From: Pseudomonadota bacterium
GTDB taxonomy: Bacteria > Myxococcota_A > Polyangia > GCA-2747355
NCBI GenBank assembly: GCA_016702545.1
Contig: JADJDT010000044.1
Span: 124,001 to 188,000, forward strand
Reading direction: 5' to 3'
Length of the DNA: 64,000 bases
Each line of letters begins with the position of its first letter. Position 1 is the first letter of the stretch. The notes beneath the pieces were generated by a model. The model had not been told where the DNA came from, made no database searches, and saw only the letters and a list, made by a program, of their open reading frames with translations. Position numbers and translations under genes: made by a program. Below, one piece after another: positions 52,810-61,370 of the stretch.

Positions 52810-54015
52810 ATGCGCGTGATGTACGTCCTGCCGACGCAGGCCTTCGGTGGTGCCGAGCGCCAGGCGCTGCTGCACATTCGGCGCCTGCCCGACTTCGGCA
52901 TCGACGTGCTGCCGGTCGTCGGGCCGGGTCAGCCGATGTGTCGTGCGCTGGAGCAGGCCGGGGTCACGGACTACGTCTTCCTCGATGACGTGCCCGAGGA
53001 GACGCACAGCCAGCTCTCGCTCTGGGGCAACGTCCGCTATTGCGCGCGCTATTTCAGTACGGCGCGCCGGGCCTCGCAGCGGCTGGTGGGGCTGGCCCGT
53101 GCGGGTGGCGTGGACGCGATCTTCGCCGCGCGCACGATCGGCTGGCTCGTCTCGGCGCGCGCCGCGCGCCGGCTCGCGCTGCCGCTGGTGGTGCGGCACG
53201 GCAGCCGACCCTTTCACCCGATCGCCAAGCTCGGCGCGCGCCTCTCGCCGCTGCTGCTGGGCGGGCGTCCGACCGCGATGCTAAGCAACTGCGAGGCGGC
53301 GGACCGCATCCTCTCGCCGCTGATCGGCGTCGCCGGGGGGATCCTGCCCAATGCGGTCGATTGCACGCGCTTCGACTGCACGCGGGTCGAGCCACGCTAT
53401 CGCCAGGCCCTGGGGCTGACGGCCGACGCTCCGGTCGTCGGGTTGGCTGCGCGCCCGGCGCCCGACAAGGGGCTCGAGTTTCTCGGGGAGGTCATCGCCA
53501 GCTTGCGTGAGCGCGTGCCGGGGCTGCGCCTGTTGATCGCGGGCGACTACGGCTGGCGCGCCTACTACGAGCAGTGGTTCGAAACGCGCGGGCTGGCGCC
53601 GCAGGTCACCTTTCTCGGCCACGTGGTCGATGTCGAGGCCTTCTTCGCCAGCTGCGACGTCGTCGTGTTGACCTCGCGAGAGCGGTCGATCGAGGCCTCG
53701 CCCAACGCGCTGCTCGAGGCGATGGCGATGCAGCGCCCGATCGTCGCCACCAACGTCGGTGGCATCCCGGAGGCCATTAACCACGGCGTCGAGGGCTTCC
53801 TCGTCGGTCCCGAGGACCGCGAGGGCTTCGCCGATCACCTGGCGACCCTGCTCGGCGATGCGGCGCTGCGCCAGCGCATGGGTGCGGCCGGGCGCGACCG
53901 CATTCAGCGCCAGTTCAGCGAGGAGGAGGTCATGCGCATCCTGGTGACCACGCTCAAGCGCGTGGTCGAAGGGGCGCGCGGCGGCCATGAGGCCTCAGAG
54001 ATGCCTCAGAGATAG
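52810..54015 (+). CDS. GT4-family glycosyltransferase
   Basis: 401 residues from ATG 52810. GT-B fold with N-terminal VLPTQAFGGAERQALLHIR, a hinge LPNAVDCTRFDCTR, the C-terminal VGLAARPAPDKGLEFLGEVI, RLLIAGDYGW, VTFLGHVVDVEAFFASCDVVVLTS and the nucleotide-sugar ExxxxE region EASPNALLEAMAMQRPIVATNVGGIPE. Transfers a sugar from an NDP-sugar to an envelope glycan or lipid. Ends with a 10-base overlap of the convergent gene. Confidence 0.92.
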   Translation: MRVMYVLPTQAFGGAERQALLHIRRLPDFGIDVLPVVGPGQPMCRALEQAGVTDYVFLDDVPEETHSQLSLWGNVRYCARYFSTARRASQRLVGLARAGGVDAIFAARTIGWLVSARAARRLALPLVVRHGSRPFHPIAKLGARLSPLLLGGRPTAMLSNCEAADRILSPLIGVAGGILPNAVDCTRFDCTRVEPRYRQALGLTADAPVVGLAARPAPDKGLEFLGEVIASLRERVPGLRLLIAGDYGWRAYYEQWFETRGLAPQVTFLGHVVDVEAFFASCDVVVLTSRERSIEASPNALLEAMAMQRPIVATNVGGIPEAINHGVEGFLVGPEDREGFADHLATLLGDAALRQRMGAAGRDRIQRQFSEEEVMRILVTTLKRVVEGARGGHEASEMPQR

Positions 54016-54641
54016 CGCCCCAGCACCTGTTCCCGCCATAGCCGTAGGGCGTGCTCGCGCAGTGGGGCCGGCGCCCGTTTGAAGGAGGGATCGAGGGACA
54101 TCGTCCCGGGCACGATCCTTTCGCCGTCGGGGTGCCCGCACTCGCCCCGGATGGCGTACTTGGCCTTCCCCTCGTGCAGGACCAGCTTGGTCGGCTTGCC
54201 GCTCACATCGCTGAAGCAGCCGAGCACGTAGAGCAGCGTCGTCTCCGCCGTGCCGTCGCGGTCGAGATCGGTCACTCGCGGGGCCCCGACGAACGACACT
54301 TGGAGGTCGAAGCTACAGTCGCGCACGAAGTCGCGTAGCGTCCAGAGCACGGCGAAAGGCTGGCCGGCGGCGGGGCGGCGCAGGTGTTGGGCGAAGAGCT
54401 CGGCGTCGCTCGAGTCCTCGGCCTTGGCGCTCGGCCGCGGGCCCGTCTCGCTCAGCACCAGCCGGTTCTCGCCCAGCGCATCGACCCACGCCAGCGCTTG
54501 CACCACCCGTCCCGGAAAGCGAAAGCCCGCGGGCGGGGCGCTCTTGGTCACGGTGATCGTCTCGGCGCCGGCCGCGCGCCCGCCCCCGGCCGTCAAGCAC
54601 AGCCCCAGCACCACCGCAGCGCGGCGCATCGTCCTGATCAT
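54006..54641 (-). CDS. Exported protein resembling M949_RS01915-type surface proteins
   Basis: 211 residues from ATG 54641. Signal peptide RRAAVVLGLCLTAGGGRAAGA, then a beta-rich protein with DCSFDLQVSFVGAPRVTDLDRDGTAETTLLYVLGC and LVLHEGKAKYAIRGEC. The DLDxDGxAE segment resembles a Ca-binding FG-GAP/EF-like loop. The pattern matches what I recall of a poorly characterised family linked to surface polysaccharide in Flavobacterium; that match is from memory. ATGA overlap with the upstream GAF-protein gene. Confidence 0.65.
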   Translation of the reverse strand: MIRTMRRAAVVLGLCLTAGGGRAAGAETITVTKSAPPAGFRFPGRVVQALAWVDALGENRLVLSETGPRPSAKAEDSSDAELFAQHLRRPAAGQPFAVLWTLRDFVRDCSFDLQVSFVGAPRVTDLDRDGTAETTLLYVLGCFSDVSGKPTKLVLHEGKAKYAIRGECGHPDGERIVPGTMSLDPSFKRAPAPLREHALRLWREQVLGRYL

Positions 54642-56026
54642 CGAGAGGCCTCCACGCGTGCTGCGATCGTCTCTCCCTCGCCCTCGACGCCCGGGATGGG
54701 CTCCCGCTGCGAGGCATCGCGTTCCCCTCCGGCTTGGCGCTGCTGCTGCCGCAGGGCGGCGATGTCGAGGCGGGTCGGGTTGACGCGCACGAGCCCGTGG
54801 TCGGCGTCCACCAGCACCATCTCGCCGTCGCTGATCCAACGGAAGAGGTTGTTGACGCCGGTGACGGTCGGCGCGCCGATCAGCTGCGCCAGCGTGGTGG
54901 TCGGGGCATCGTGCACCGCATCCCCCAGGACCAGCGCGCGTGGCTGGTGTCGGCCGGAGACGAGCAGGTCGTAGAGCGTGATGCGGTCCCCGACGAGGAC
55001 CGCGCCCGCTGGCGCCTCGGTCAGCGCGGGATCGCTGACGAGGGCGGCCAGCGCCTCGCAGAGGTCATTGATCGTGTGGGCTCGCTCGAGCGCGTAGCTC
55101 TCCCCCGAACGCGTGGCCGCGCGCGCGGCCTCGCTGCCGGCGGTGACCAGCGCGTGCGCCAGCGAATGGCCGCTGTCGCAGCCGGCGAGGGTGCGCTCAC
55201 GCAGGCGGGCGTCCTCGAGAATCGACTGCAAGGGGCCGAAGAGCGCCGTGTCGAGCCCGCGCTCCTTGGCGCCTTCGTGGTGCGCGGCGAGCGCGCGACG
55301 GGCCTGCAGCACGGCCCGGTCGAGCGCCAGGCGCACCGACTCCGTGGCCGGGGACGCGCTCGCGGCCGCAGCGCGATCCGGCGCGGGCCGGCGCAGCGCC
55401 CAGGCCCGGCCAAAGGCGCGGCCGCGCACCACCGTGCGGCCGGAGAGCGTGACGCGGCGCCGCCCCGGCGGCAGGCTGCGGTGCTGCGCGCGCAGGGCCT
55501 CGACGAGGCTGGCACGCTCCAGCACGGCGGCGATCGGCGCGGTCAAGGCGACCGCCAGCTCGATCGCCGTGTCGTCGAAGGCCTGCTGCTCGCGGCGCTG
55601 CAGCACCAACGCTCCCAGCGGGCCGCGCGGTCCGAGGATCGGCAGCGCCAGGAACACGGGGAAGCGCTCCTCGTCGAGGCTGTCGAAGTGGCGGTAGCTG
55701 GCGTGACTGGCGGCGAGGCTGACCGAGATCGGCCGCATGCACTCGACGGCCACGCCGGTGATGCCCTGGCCGATCGCGAGCCGCACCTCGCCGAGCGCGT
55801 CGGTGGGGAAGCCGACGTTGGCGCGCATCACCAGATCCTCACCTTCGAGCACGTAGATCGAGCAGATGTCGGCGGCGAAGACCTCGGCCAGCCGGCGCGG
55901 CAGCTCATCGAGGCAATCCGCCAGCGGCTGATGGTTGGTGACGAAGCGCACCAGATCGAAGACGCGGTCGAGCCGCGCGGTCTGTCCGCGCAGGTGGATG
56001 GTGGGCACGACAGGCGGCGTCGACAT
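54638..56026 (-). CDS. GAF domain protein with inactive PTS Enzyme I-like (PtsP-like) half
   Basis: 462 residues from ATG 56026. GAF domain about 15-170 (DICSIYVLEGEDLVMRANVG, IGQGITGVAVE). Then a truncated PtsP/Enzyme I-like region: helical EI-N segment (FGPLQSILEDARLRERTLAG, RAHTINDLCEALAALV) and a swivelling domain (AVLVGDRITLYDLL, LIGAPTVTGV, GLVRVNPT). The phosphorylated His of the SHxAILAR motif is replaced: the aligned stretch reads HDAPTTTLAQLIGAP, with Pro at the His position. The C-terminal PEP-binding barrel is missing. It cannot act as a phosphotransferase and may be a regulatory decoy or adaptor. Confidence 0.78.
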   Translation of the reverse strand: MSTPPVVPTIHLRGQTARLDRVFDLVRFVTNHQPLADCLDELPRRLAEVFAADICSIYVLEGEDLVMRANVGFPTDALGEVRLAIGQGITGVAVECMRPISVSLAASHASYRHFDSLDEERFPVFLALPILGPRGPLGALVLQRREQQAFDDTAIELAVALTAPIAAVLERASLVEALRAQHRSLPPGRRRVTLSGRTVVRGRAFGRAWALRRPAPDRAAAASASPATESVRLALDRAVLQARRALAAHHEGAKERGLDTALFGPLQSILEDARLRERTLAGCDSGHSLAHALVTAGSEAARAATRSGESYALERAHTINDLCEALAALVSDPALTEAPAGAVLVGDRITLYDLLVSGRHQPRALVLGDAVHDAPTTTLAQLIGAPTVTGVNNLFRWISDGEMVLVDADHGLVRVNPTRLDIAALRQQQRQAGGERDASQREPIPGVEGEGETIAARVEASR

Positions 56027-56081
56027 CGAGCGGACTCCGGAACGTTGGTAGGCAGGCGGAGGGATCATGCCCCGTGAGCCC

Positions 56082-56720
56082 TCATTGCGCGAGGATTGCG
56101 CGCAGCGCTGGTGCGTCGTAGCCGCATTCGTAGGGGCTCGGATCGTGAGCGACGAGCGCCGGGTCGGCCCAGTTGCGCAGCGCGAGGAAGGTCTCGTCGT
56201 CGGGGTCGTCGCTCCGCAGGGCCGCTGGAACGCCCAGGCGATCGAGCGCGGCCACGCTGCCCTCGAGCAGCAAGTGATAGCTGGTGTGTGTCAGCAGGAA
56301 GGCCGAGAGGCTGGACCCTGCGAGCGCCATGCACCCCGGCTCGAAGATCTCCCCGATCTCCACGATCGGCTGGGGCAGCTGCGGCGCGGCGCTGGGAGGC
56401 ATCCACAGCCCGAAATGATGGCCGCAGCCGTTGCCGCCGAAGACCAAGACCTCGTCGGGGATTGGCCATTTCCACTCGCGGAGCTGGGCGGAGCTCGTCG
56501 CCAGCGAGAGGCCGTCGGGCGAGGAGAGCGGTGCGTACGAGAAGTTGCCGCCCACCAACCCGCCGCCGTCGCTGAAGAGGTAGAGCGCGCGGAGCTCCGC
56601 GGGAAGAGGGTAGGCGAGGGCTTGCTCGACCGCAGCGATCGCCTCAGGGGACGCCGGCTGCCGGAGCTCATGCAGCGCCGGTGCAAGGCGCCAGGCCTCG
56701 ATCAGGGTCTTCATGTCCAT
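56082..56720 (-). CDS. SMI1/KNR4 family protein
   Basis: 212 residues from ATG 56720 (MDMKTLIEAW). Family features: ASPEAIAAVEQALAYPLPAELRALYLFSDGGGL, DEVLVFGGNGCGHHFGLW and IVEIGEIFEPGCMALAGSSLSAFLL. In bacteria these serve as immunity proteins to toxins or in other protein-interaction roles. No toxin gene is adjacent, so a specific immunity role is not supported. The open frame extends to 57002 but is Arg/Ser-rich there. Confidence 0.87.
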   Translation of the reverse strand: MDMKTLIEAWRLAPALHELRQPASPEAIAAVEQALAYPLPAELRALYLFSDGGGLVGGNFSYAPLSSPDGLSLATSSAQLREWKWPIPDEVLVFGGNGCGHHFGLWMPPSAAPQLPQPIVEIGEIFEPGCMALAGSSLSAFLLTHTSYHLLLEGSVAALDRLGVPAALRSDDPDDETFLALRNWADPALVAHDPSPYECGYDAPALRAILAQ

Positions 56721-56968
56721 CGGTCCCTCTTCCTCCGGCAAGGAGAGGCAGCCGAGCACGCGTTCGGGGCGTGCGTCAACCAGAGCGAGCGCGACGGAGG
56801 AAGTCTTCCGCGCTCCGATCGGTCCTGGGGCGCACAGGCTTGGGGCGGTGGCTTTGCCCCTCCACAGGGCCGCACTTCGAACAGTCCGACGAAGAGGGCG
56901 CAGACCATCGCTCGTCATCGTCAGCGTCGGTCGTTTCGCGCGCGGGCGATTCGCGGCATGCTGCGCGG

Positions 56969-57505
56969 GTGAGCACCTCGACGCTACGCACGCCCACCCC
57001 ACGCTCGCAAACGGGGCTGGTGCGTGTGCTCCGCGGGCTCTGGACGCTGCCGACGAATCTGATCGGCCATGCGGTGGGGCTGCTCGTCAGCGGCGGGCGC
57101 GGCCTGCGGCGCATCGGGGGGCCGGCTGCGGCTGCAGTGCTATATCCCTGTCGCCTGCGCTGTTCGTGGCACTTCGGTGCCGTGACGCTCGGCCACGCGA
57201 TCATCTACCGCCCTCCGCTGGTCGAGGGGATCGGGGGTCGCCTGCTGCTGGCGCACGAGCTGGCGCACACCCGCCAGCACGACGTGCTGGGACCGCTCTA
57301 CCTGCCGGCGCATCTGCTCGCGCAGCTGATCAGCGCGCTCGTCTTTTTCGCCAGCCGAGGCCGCAGCGGCGATCCGATTCACGCGCATAACCCGCTCGAG
57401 CAGCGCTGGCTCTGCCTGGGCTTCGACGCCTACCAGGCGCTCCTGCGTGACGAAGGCCTCGATATGGCGGAACGTGAGCGGCTGTTGCAGAGCTTCGGCG
57501 TGTGA
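56969..57505 (+). CDS. Membrane protein with HELAH zinc-protease-like motif
   Basis: 178 residues from GTG 56969. LLAHELAHTRQHDVLGPLYLPAHLLAQLISALV carries HELAH (an HExxH zinc-binding pattern) immediately before a hydrophobic segment. Upstream are LWTLPTNLIGHAVGLLVSGG and a hydrophobic IGGPAAAAVLYP; downstream NPLEQRWLCLGFDAYQALL. It could be a small membrane metallopeptidase or a DUF of the eCIS-core/DUF4157-like type. The start is uncertain because the frame is open upstream to 56681. Confidence 0.65.
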   Translation: MSTSTLRTPTPRSQTGLVRVLRGLWTLPTNLIGHAVGLLVSGGRGLRRIGGPAAAAVLYPCRLRCSWHFGAVTLGHAIIYRPPLVEGIGGRLLLAHELAHTRQHDVLGPLYLPAHLLAQLISALVFFASRGRSGDPIHAHNPLEQRWLCLGFDAYQALLRDEGLDMAERERLLQSFGV

Positions 57506-57656
57506 GCGACGGCGCGGTCGCCGCACGACCCACTCTCCGCCCGTCGGTCCCCGCGCCGCTCGCGGCCCGGGCTTGCCGAGCGTGTCGGCGCGACTCAAAG
57601 CTGCTAGACTACTTCGTGTCTCAGATAACAAGGTATTTGTTCTACGGAGGGATGCC

Positions 57657-58985
57657 ATGCGCCGATCACCTCTCCCGCTGCTCGCCATCGCCATCCTCTC
57701 CGCCCTCGCGGCCTGCAGCGGCGGAACGGTGCGTCGGGGCGAGGCCGACGCGCGCAGCGACGCTCTGGCGGTAGGGCAGGGCCCTTGCGCGCAGCGGCCA
57801 CCGGCGACGGCCTGTGGGCAGAGCTGCGGGGGGGCGGCTGCGGCGTGTCCCGCTGGCTTTCATTGCGGTGGCGACGGGCGCTGCACGGCCGAGTGCTTCA
57901 GCGCCGGCGCGGGGTGTCGGGCGGACCAACGCTGCAACGCCACGGGCAGCTGCGAGGCGCGGCCCACGGGAAGCGACGGCGGCAACACCTGCGCCGACCT
58001 CGACGTGCGGGTGAGCGCACAGACGCCGACGGTGATCGTCGTCGTCGACAAGTCGGGCAGCATGAACGGCGACTTCGGCGGAAACGATGTCGCTGTCGGT
58101 GAGAACAGCCGCTGGGACGCGGTGCGCCAGACGCTGCTCGATGCTGCTCGCGGGGTGCTGCCGCCCCTGATGCGGCGCGCGCGCTTCGGCCTGGCGCTCT
58201 ACACGGCCAGCAACGGGGGCGACGAGCAGGGCGTGCCCGCCGTCGGCACCTGCCCGATGCTCGAGCTCGCAGCGCCGGCCCTCGGTTCGCTCGACGCGCT
58301 GCGCGCCACCTACCTGCCCGAAAGCTGGCGCTCGGTCGCTCGTGGCAACGTGCAGGTGGTCCCGCCCGACACCGACGGCTTCGTGGGTGAGGACACGCCT
58401 ACCGGCGACGCGATCGACGGCGTGATCGCCTGGCTGCAGCGCAGCGGGCAGCTGCCCAGCCCGACGGCCGAGCCGGTCGCGCTGCTCCTGGCCACCGACG
58501 GTGAGCCCGACCGCTGTGAGGACGGCGACCCAGGCGACGATGCCGCAGCCAACCAGGCCGCGCGTCAGGAGGCCGTCGCGGCCGTGACGAGCGCCTACGC
58601 GACGCACGGGGTGAAGACCTTCGTGCTCTTCGTCGGCGCGCTCGGCAACGCCACCATTCGCCAGCACATGACCGACCTGGCCCGTGCGGGCCACGGTCGC
58701 GATGCGTTCTACGAGGCCACCGACGCGGCGGCGCTGCGGAGCGCGCTGCAGGCGATCGTCAGTGGGCAGGTGAGCTGCACGCTCGCGCTCGCGGGCCGCA
58801 TCCCGGACCTTCAGCAGGCGTGTTTGGGCAGCGTGCTGCTCGAAGGTCGCTCGCTGCAGTGCGGCAGCGAGTGGCGGGCCGCTGATGCCTCGCACGTCGA
58901 GCTGCTCGGCGACGCCTGCACGGCCTTCAAGAGCGGCAAAGCCGTCACGGCCCGCTTCCCCTGCGACGCGATCATCATCTACTGA
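57657..58985 (+). CDS. VWA-domain lipoprotein
   Basis: 442 residues from ATG 57657, preceded by GGAGGG. Signal peptide with lipobox LAAC (C20), a Cys-rich EGF-like stretch (about 44-112), then a von Willebrand A domain with MIDAS motif VVVDKSGSMNGDF (D131) and the TPTGDAIDG and LLLATDGEPDRCEDGDPGDD parts. Probably an outer-membrane or surface binding protein, Mg-dependent adhesion. Multi-Cys VWA lipoproteins like this are a deltaproteobacterial hallmark. No operon partner. Confidence 0.88.
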   Translation: MRRSPLPLLAIAILSALAACSGGTVRRGEADARSDALAVGQGPCAQRPPATACGQSCGGAAAACPAGFHCGGDGRCTAECFSAGAGCRADQRCNATGSCEARPTGSDGGNTCADLDVRVSAQTPTVIVVVDKSGSMNGDFGGNDVAVGENSRWDAVRQTLLDAARGVLPPLMRRARFGLALYTASNGGDEQGVPAVGTCPMLELAAPALGSLDALRATYLPESWRSVARGNVQVVPPDTDGFVGEDTPTGDAIDGVIAWLQRSGQLPSPTAEPVALLLATDGEPDRCEDGDPGDDAAANQAARQEAVAAVTSAYATHGVKTFVLFVGALGNATIRQHMTDLARAGHGRDAFYEATDAAALRSALQAIVSGQVSCTLALAGRIPDLQQACLGSVLLEGRSLQCGSEWRAADASHVELLGDACTAFKSGKAVTARFPCDAIIIY

Positions 58986-59373
58986 TCGCGCCCTTCGCGG
59001 CGGCTCGGTCCGAAACCCGACCCCGTCGTGCGAGGCCGATCGCGGCCGCACCGGGTTTGACGTCAGAGGCTGCGGATTCTACGAAGGGAGAGCATCGTCA
59101 ATCGGACGCCTCCCTTCCCCATGGAGCCCTCCGACTGGGTGGCCGCGCTGGGCGGCGCAGTCATCGGGCTGGAGCCTCCATGGCGCGACGCCGACAGCAT
59201 CCTTACGGAGCCGCGCCATGGGCCCCAAAGCGTCAAGACGATCCAGCCGGCGGACGAAGAAGCGTTCTGCACGCTCTACGGCGATCCGTCGTACTGCGGC
59301 GAATAGCCTTCGACAGGCGCATCGCCCCACCACGCGCTCGGGCGCTGGGGCGGATTCGTCTCCCGGCTCCGGG
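58986..59373. other. 388-bp intergenic region, no confident gene
   Basis: Between the VWA gene and the 3' end of the decayed repeat gene. One short plus-strand frame (59121-59306, 61 codons, beginning MEPSDWVAALGG and ending LYGDPSYCGE) lacks homology that I can recognise and has no clear ribosome site. No hairpin or repeat stands out. Confidence 0.5.
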
Positions 59374-61188
59374 TCAAGACGGTGCGACAGGTCTCGCTGA
59401 CTTCGGGTGGTGAGGGCGGTGGGGCGGCGCGGCGGTGCGCTGCGGGCCGTAGAGCGCGTTCACGATGTCATTGGCCCAGGTCGTCAGGCTGGTGTAGCCG
59501 GGCACGCCGAAGAGGTCCTGGCCGTCGACGGAGGCCGTAATGTACGGTGGCACACCGTCAACGAAGGCCACCGTGGAGGTACCCCTGAAGACGGCCCAAC
59601 CGCCGACCTCGTTGGGTGGCACCTGACAGCCCACTTCTGGGTTAGCTGGATCATGTTGTTCGAATCGACCCAGATGAACGCCATAGCGCTTGCGGAGCGG
59701 GCGGGGGCGGCGGGCGTGGGCGTCGCATTGCCCTCGGACAGCTGTAGTCGAGGAACGCGCCCGCCGTCAGCCCGGTGGGCCTCGAAGACGATGACCAGGT
59801 GTCGGCTAGCGGGGAACTCCTTGGTTGACCGGCAAGAATTCTCGCCTCCCACCCAATAGGCAGTAATAGGCTGACCCAGCGACATAGGCGAGGCCAGCGG
59901 TGAGCGAAAGTCCGCCCCGGCACCAGGCCGGGAATCGTGAAGCGCTGCCGCTTGGCCGTCCCGGGGCGCACCGCAGGCGATCCAGCGCCGGCTGTGCGCG
60001 ACGGTATAGGTCGCCGTCACGGCGCCACTACCGAACTCGTCCCACGGCACGGCGTTCAGGTCCTTGTCGCCGATCAGGAGGGTGCGAGAAGGCGTTGGGG
60101 TTGACCGGCGGGGGCGGGGGTTCGCTCTTGAAGACGTAGTCGTCGACGTAGAGGTAGTGGGCTCCGCTGGTGAGGCCGTGCCCGAGTTCGAGCGTCACGC
60201 TTGCGCTCCGCGCCGTGAAGCGGATGACCCAGTCATCGGCGGGCGGCCTGCGCCGAAGACCTTCTGCTGGCCAGCCAGCATGTCGGCTTGTCCCTCGACG
60301 ACGTACGCGGCGTAGTACGCCGTGCCGATCACGTAGGCCAGCCCGGCCGTGAGGGTATAGCTTTGGCCCGGCACGAGCCCGATGAAGGTCAGCCGTTGCC
60401 GTTTGGCGTAGCCCGGCTGGCAGCCGCCGCAGTCGCTATGTCCAAGCCACGCTCGGAGGTCGGCTGGCGTGCTCGTTCCCCAGCGGTAGGTGCCCGTGAG
60501 GCTGCCGCTCTGCAGCTCGTCCCAGCTCGTGGAAAGCGCCACCCCGGAGCCCGGCAGCCCCGCGAGGTCTTTTGCCGATCTGCGCGGAACCGGCGAAGAC
60601 GAGCGCTCCGACGCGTTCGTGTCAGCCGTCAGCCGTAGTAGTCGAGGCCGAGGTAGTGGGTGCGGAGACAAGGCGTTGCCGACGAAAACGACGCCCCGGA
60701 GGCCGGCCGGAAGAGACTCCCAGCGCTCGTTCGTCGGAAGCAACCGGCGTTCTGCTGGAAAATGTGCCGGAACCGTTGAGACGTCCCGCTGGTCGAGGTC
60801 AGGACGACTTCCGGAGGTAGGACGGAAGATAGAAGGCGTAGACCAGCGAAGGGTCGAGCCCACGGAAGGTGAAGGTCTGGTACTTCGACCTGCCGGGGGT
60901 GCAGCACGTGCTGTGGCCCACCCAGGAGCGAACGGTCATCAGGTCGTTGGAACCGACGAGATGGACGGGCGCCTCGCTCGAGTCGCCCCGGAATTCGTCG
61001 AAGTCCGCACCGCTGCGCGCCCCGTCGGCTTGACCGATCCGCAGGGCGACGCTGGGGTTCGGCAGGCTCGACCCCGGCGGCGTTTGAGCGCCGGCGACGC
61101 TCGGCCAAGCGGCAGCCGTCAGCAGCGCGGCCACTAGCGCGCGGGTGGCGAAGACAAGGCGCGGGCCTGACGACCAAGTTCGCGACAT
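59374..61188 (-). pseudogene. Decayed exported repeat protein, multiple frameshifts
   Basis: Reading on the minus strand, a signal peptide (ALVAALLTAAAWPSVAGAQ) starts at 61188, and three or so copies of a ~190-residue module follow, each recognisable only in alternating frames: WVGHSTCCTPGRSKYQTFTF, then RAWLGHSDCGGCQPGYAKRQ with LTFIGLVPGQSYTLTAGLAY, then AKRQRFTIPGLVPG. Each contains a WDEF/WDEL and a GQ...AYY segment. A linker reads HYLYVDDYVFKSEPPPPPVN. Stops and frame changes occur several times (for example near 60790, 60660, 60590, 59930 and 59860). Ends with WANDIVNALYGPQ at 59374. Either a true pseudogene or an unusually indel-rich stretch. Confidence 0.75.
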
Positions 61189-61232
61189 GGGCAGCTCCTC
61201 GACTAGGTGTGTAGAAATCTGCCCCTGACGAC

Positions 61233-61265
61233 CTCAGGCCAAGACAGGCGCGGGACGCGCTAGAC
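61233..61265. repeat. Palindromic-family repeat (degenerate copy)
   Basis: TCAGGCCAAGACAGGCGCGG followed by GACGCGCTAGACA is a degenerate relative of the palindromes at 36358-36392 and 62241-62275. It lies between the decayed repeat gene and RarD. Confidence 0.45.
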
Positions 61266-61370
61266 ACCGCTGGCGAATTCTGCGGACGGCGCCGCTGGAG
61301 GATCCGACGATGCCCAAGCCGAGAACCGTGGCCGGGCCGCCCGTCGGCGCGGCGCGCGGGTCGACGCCCC

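Noticed and set aside
56082..57505. Toxin-immunity pair (SMI1/KNR4 with the HELAH protein)
   Set aside because: The genes are on opposite strands and divergent, and the HELAH protein has no toxin-delivery features; not enough to support a pair.
57541..57656. Sigma-70 promoter for the VWA gene (TTGCCG and TAGACT)
   Set aside because: The spacing between the boxes is about 26 bases, too long.
59651..59665. Possible tRNA T-loop (GTTCGAATC)
   Set aside because: No acceptor or anticodon stem could be folded around it; it lies in the decayed repeat gene.
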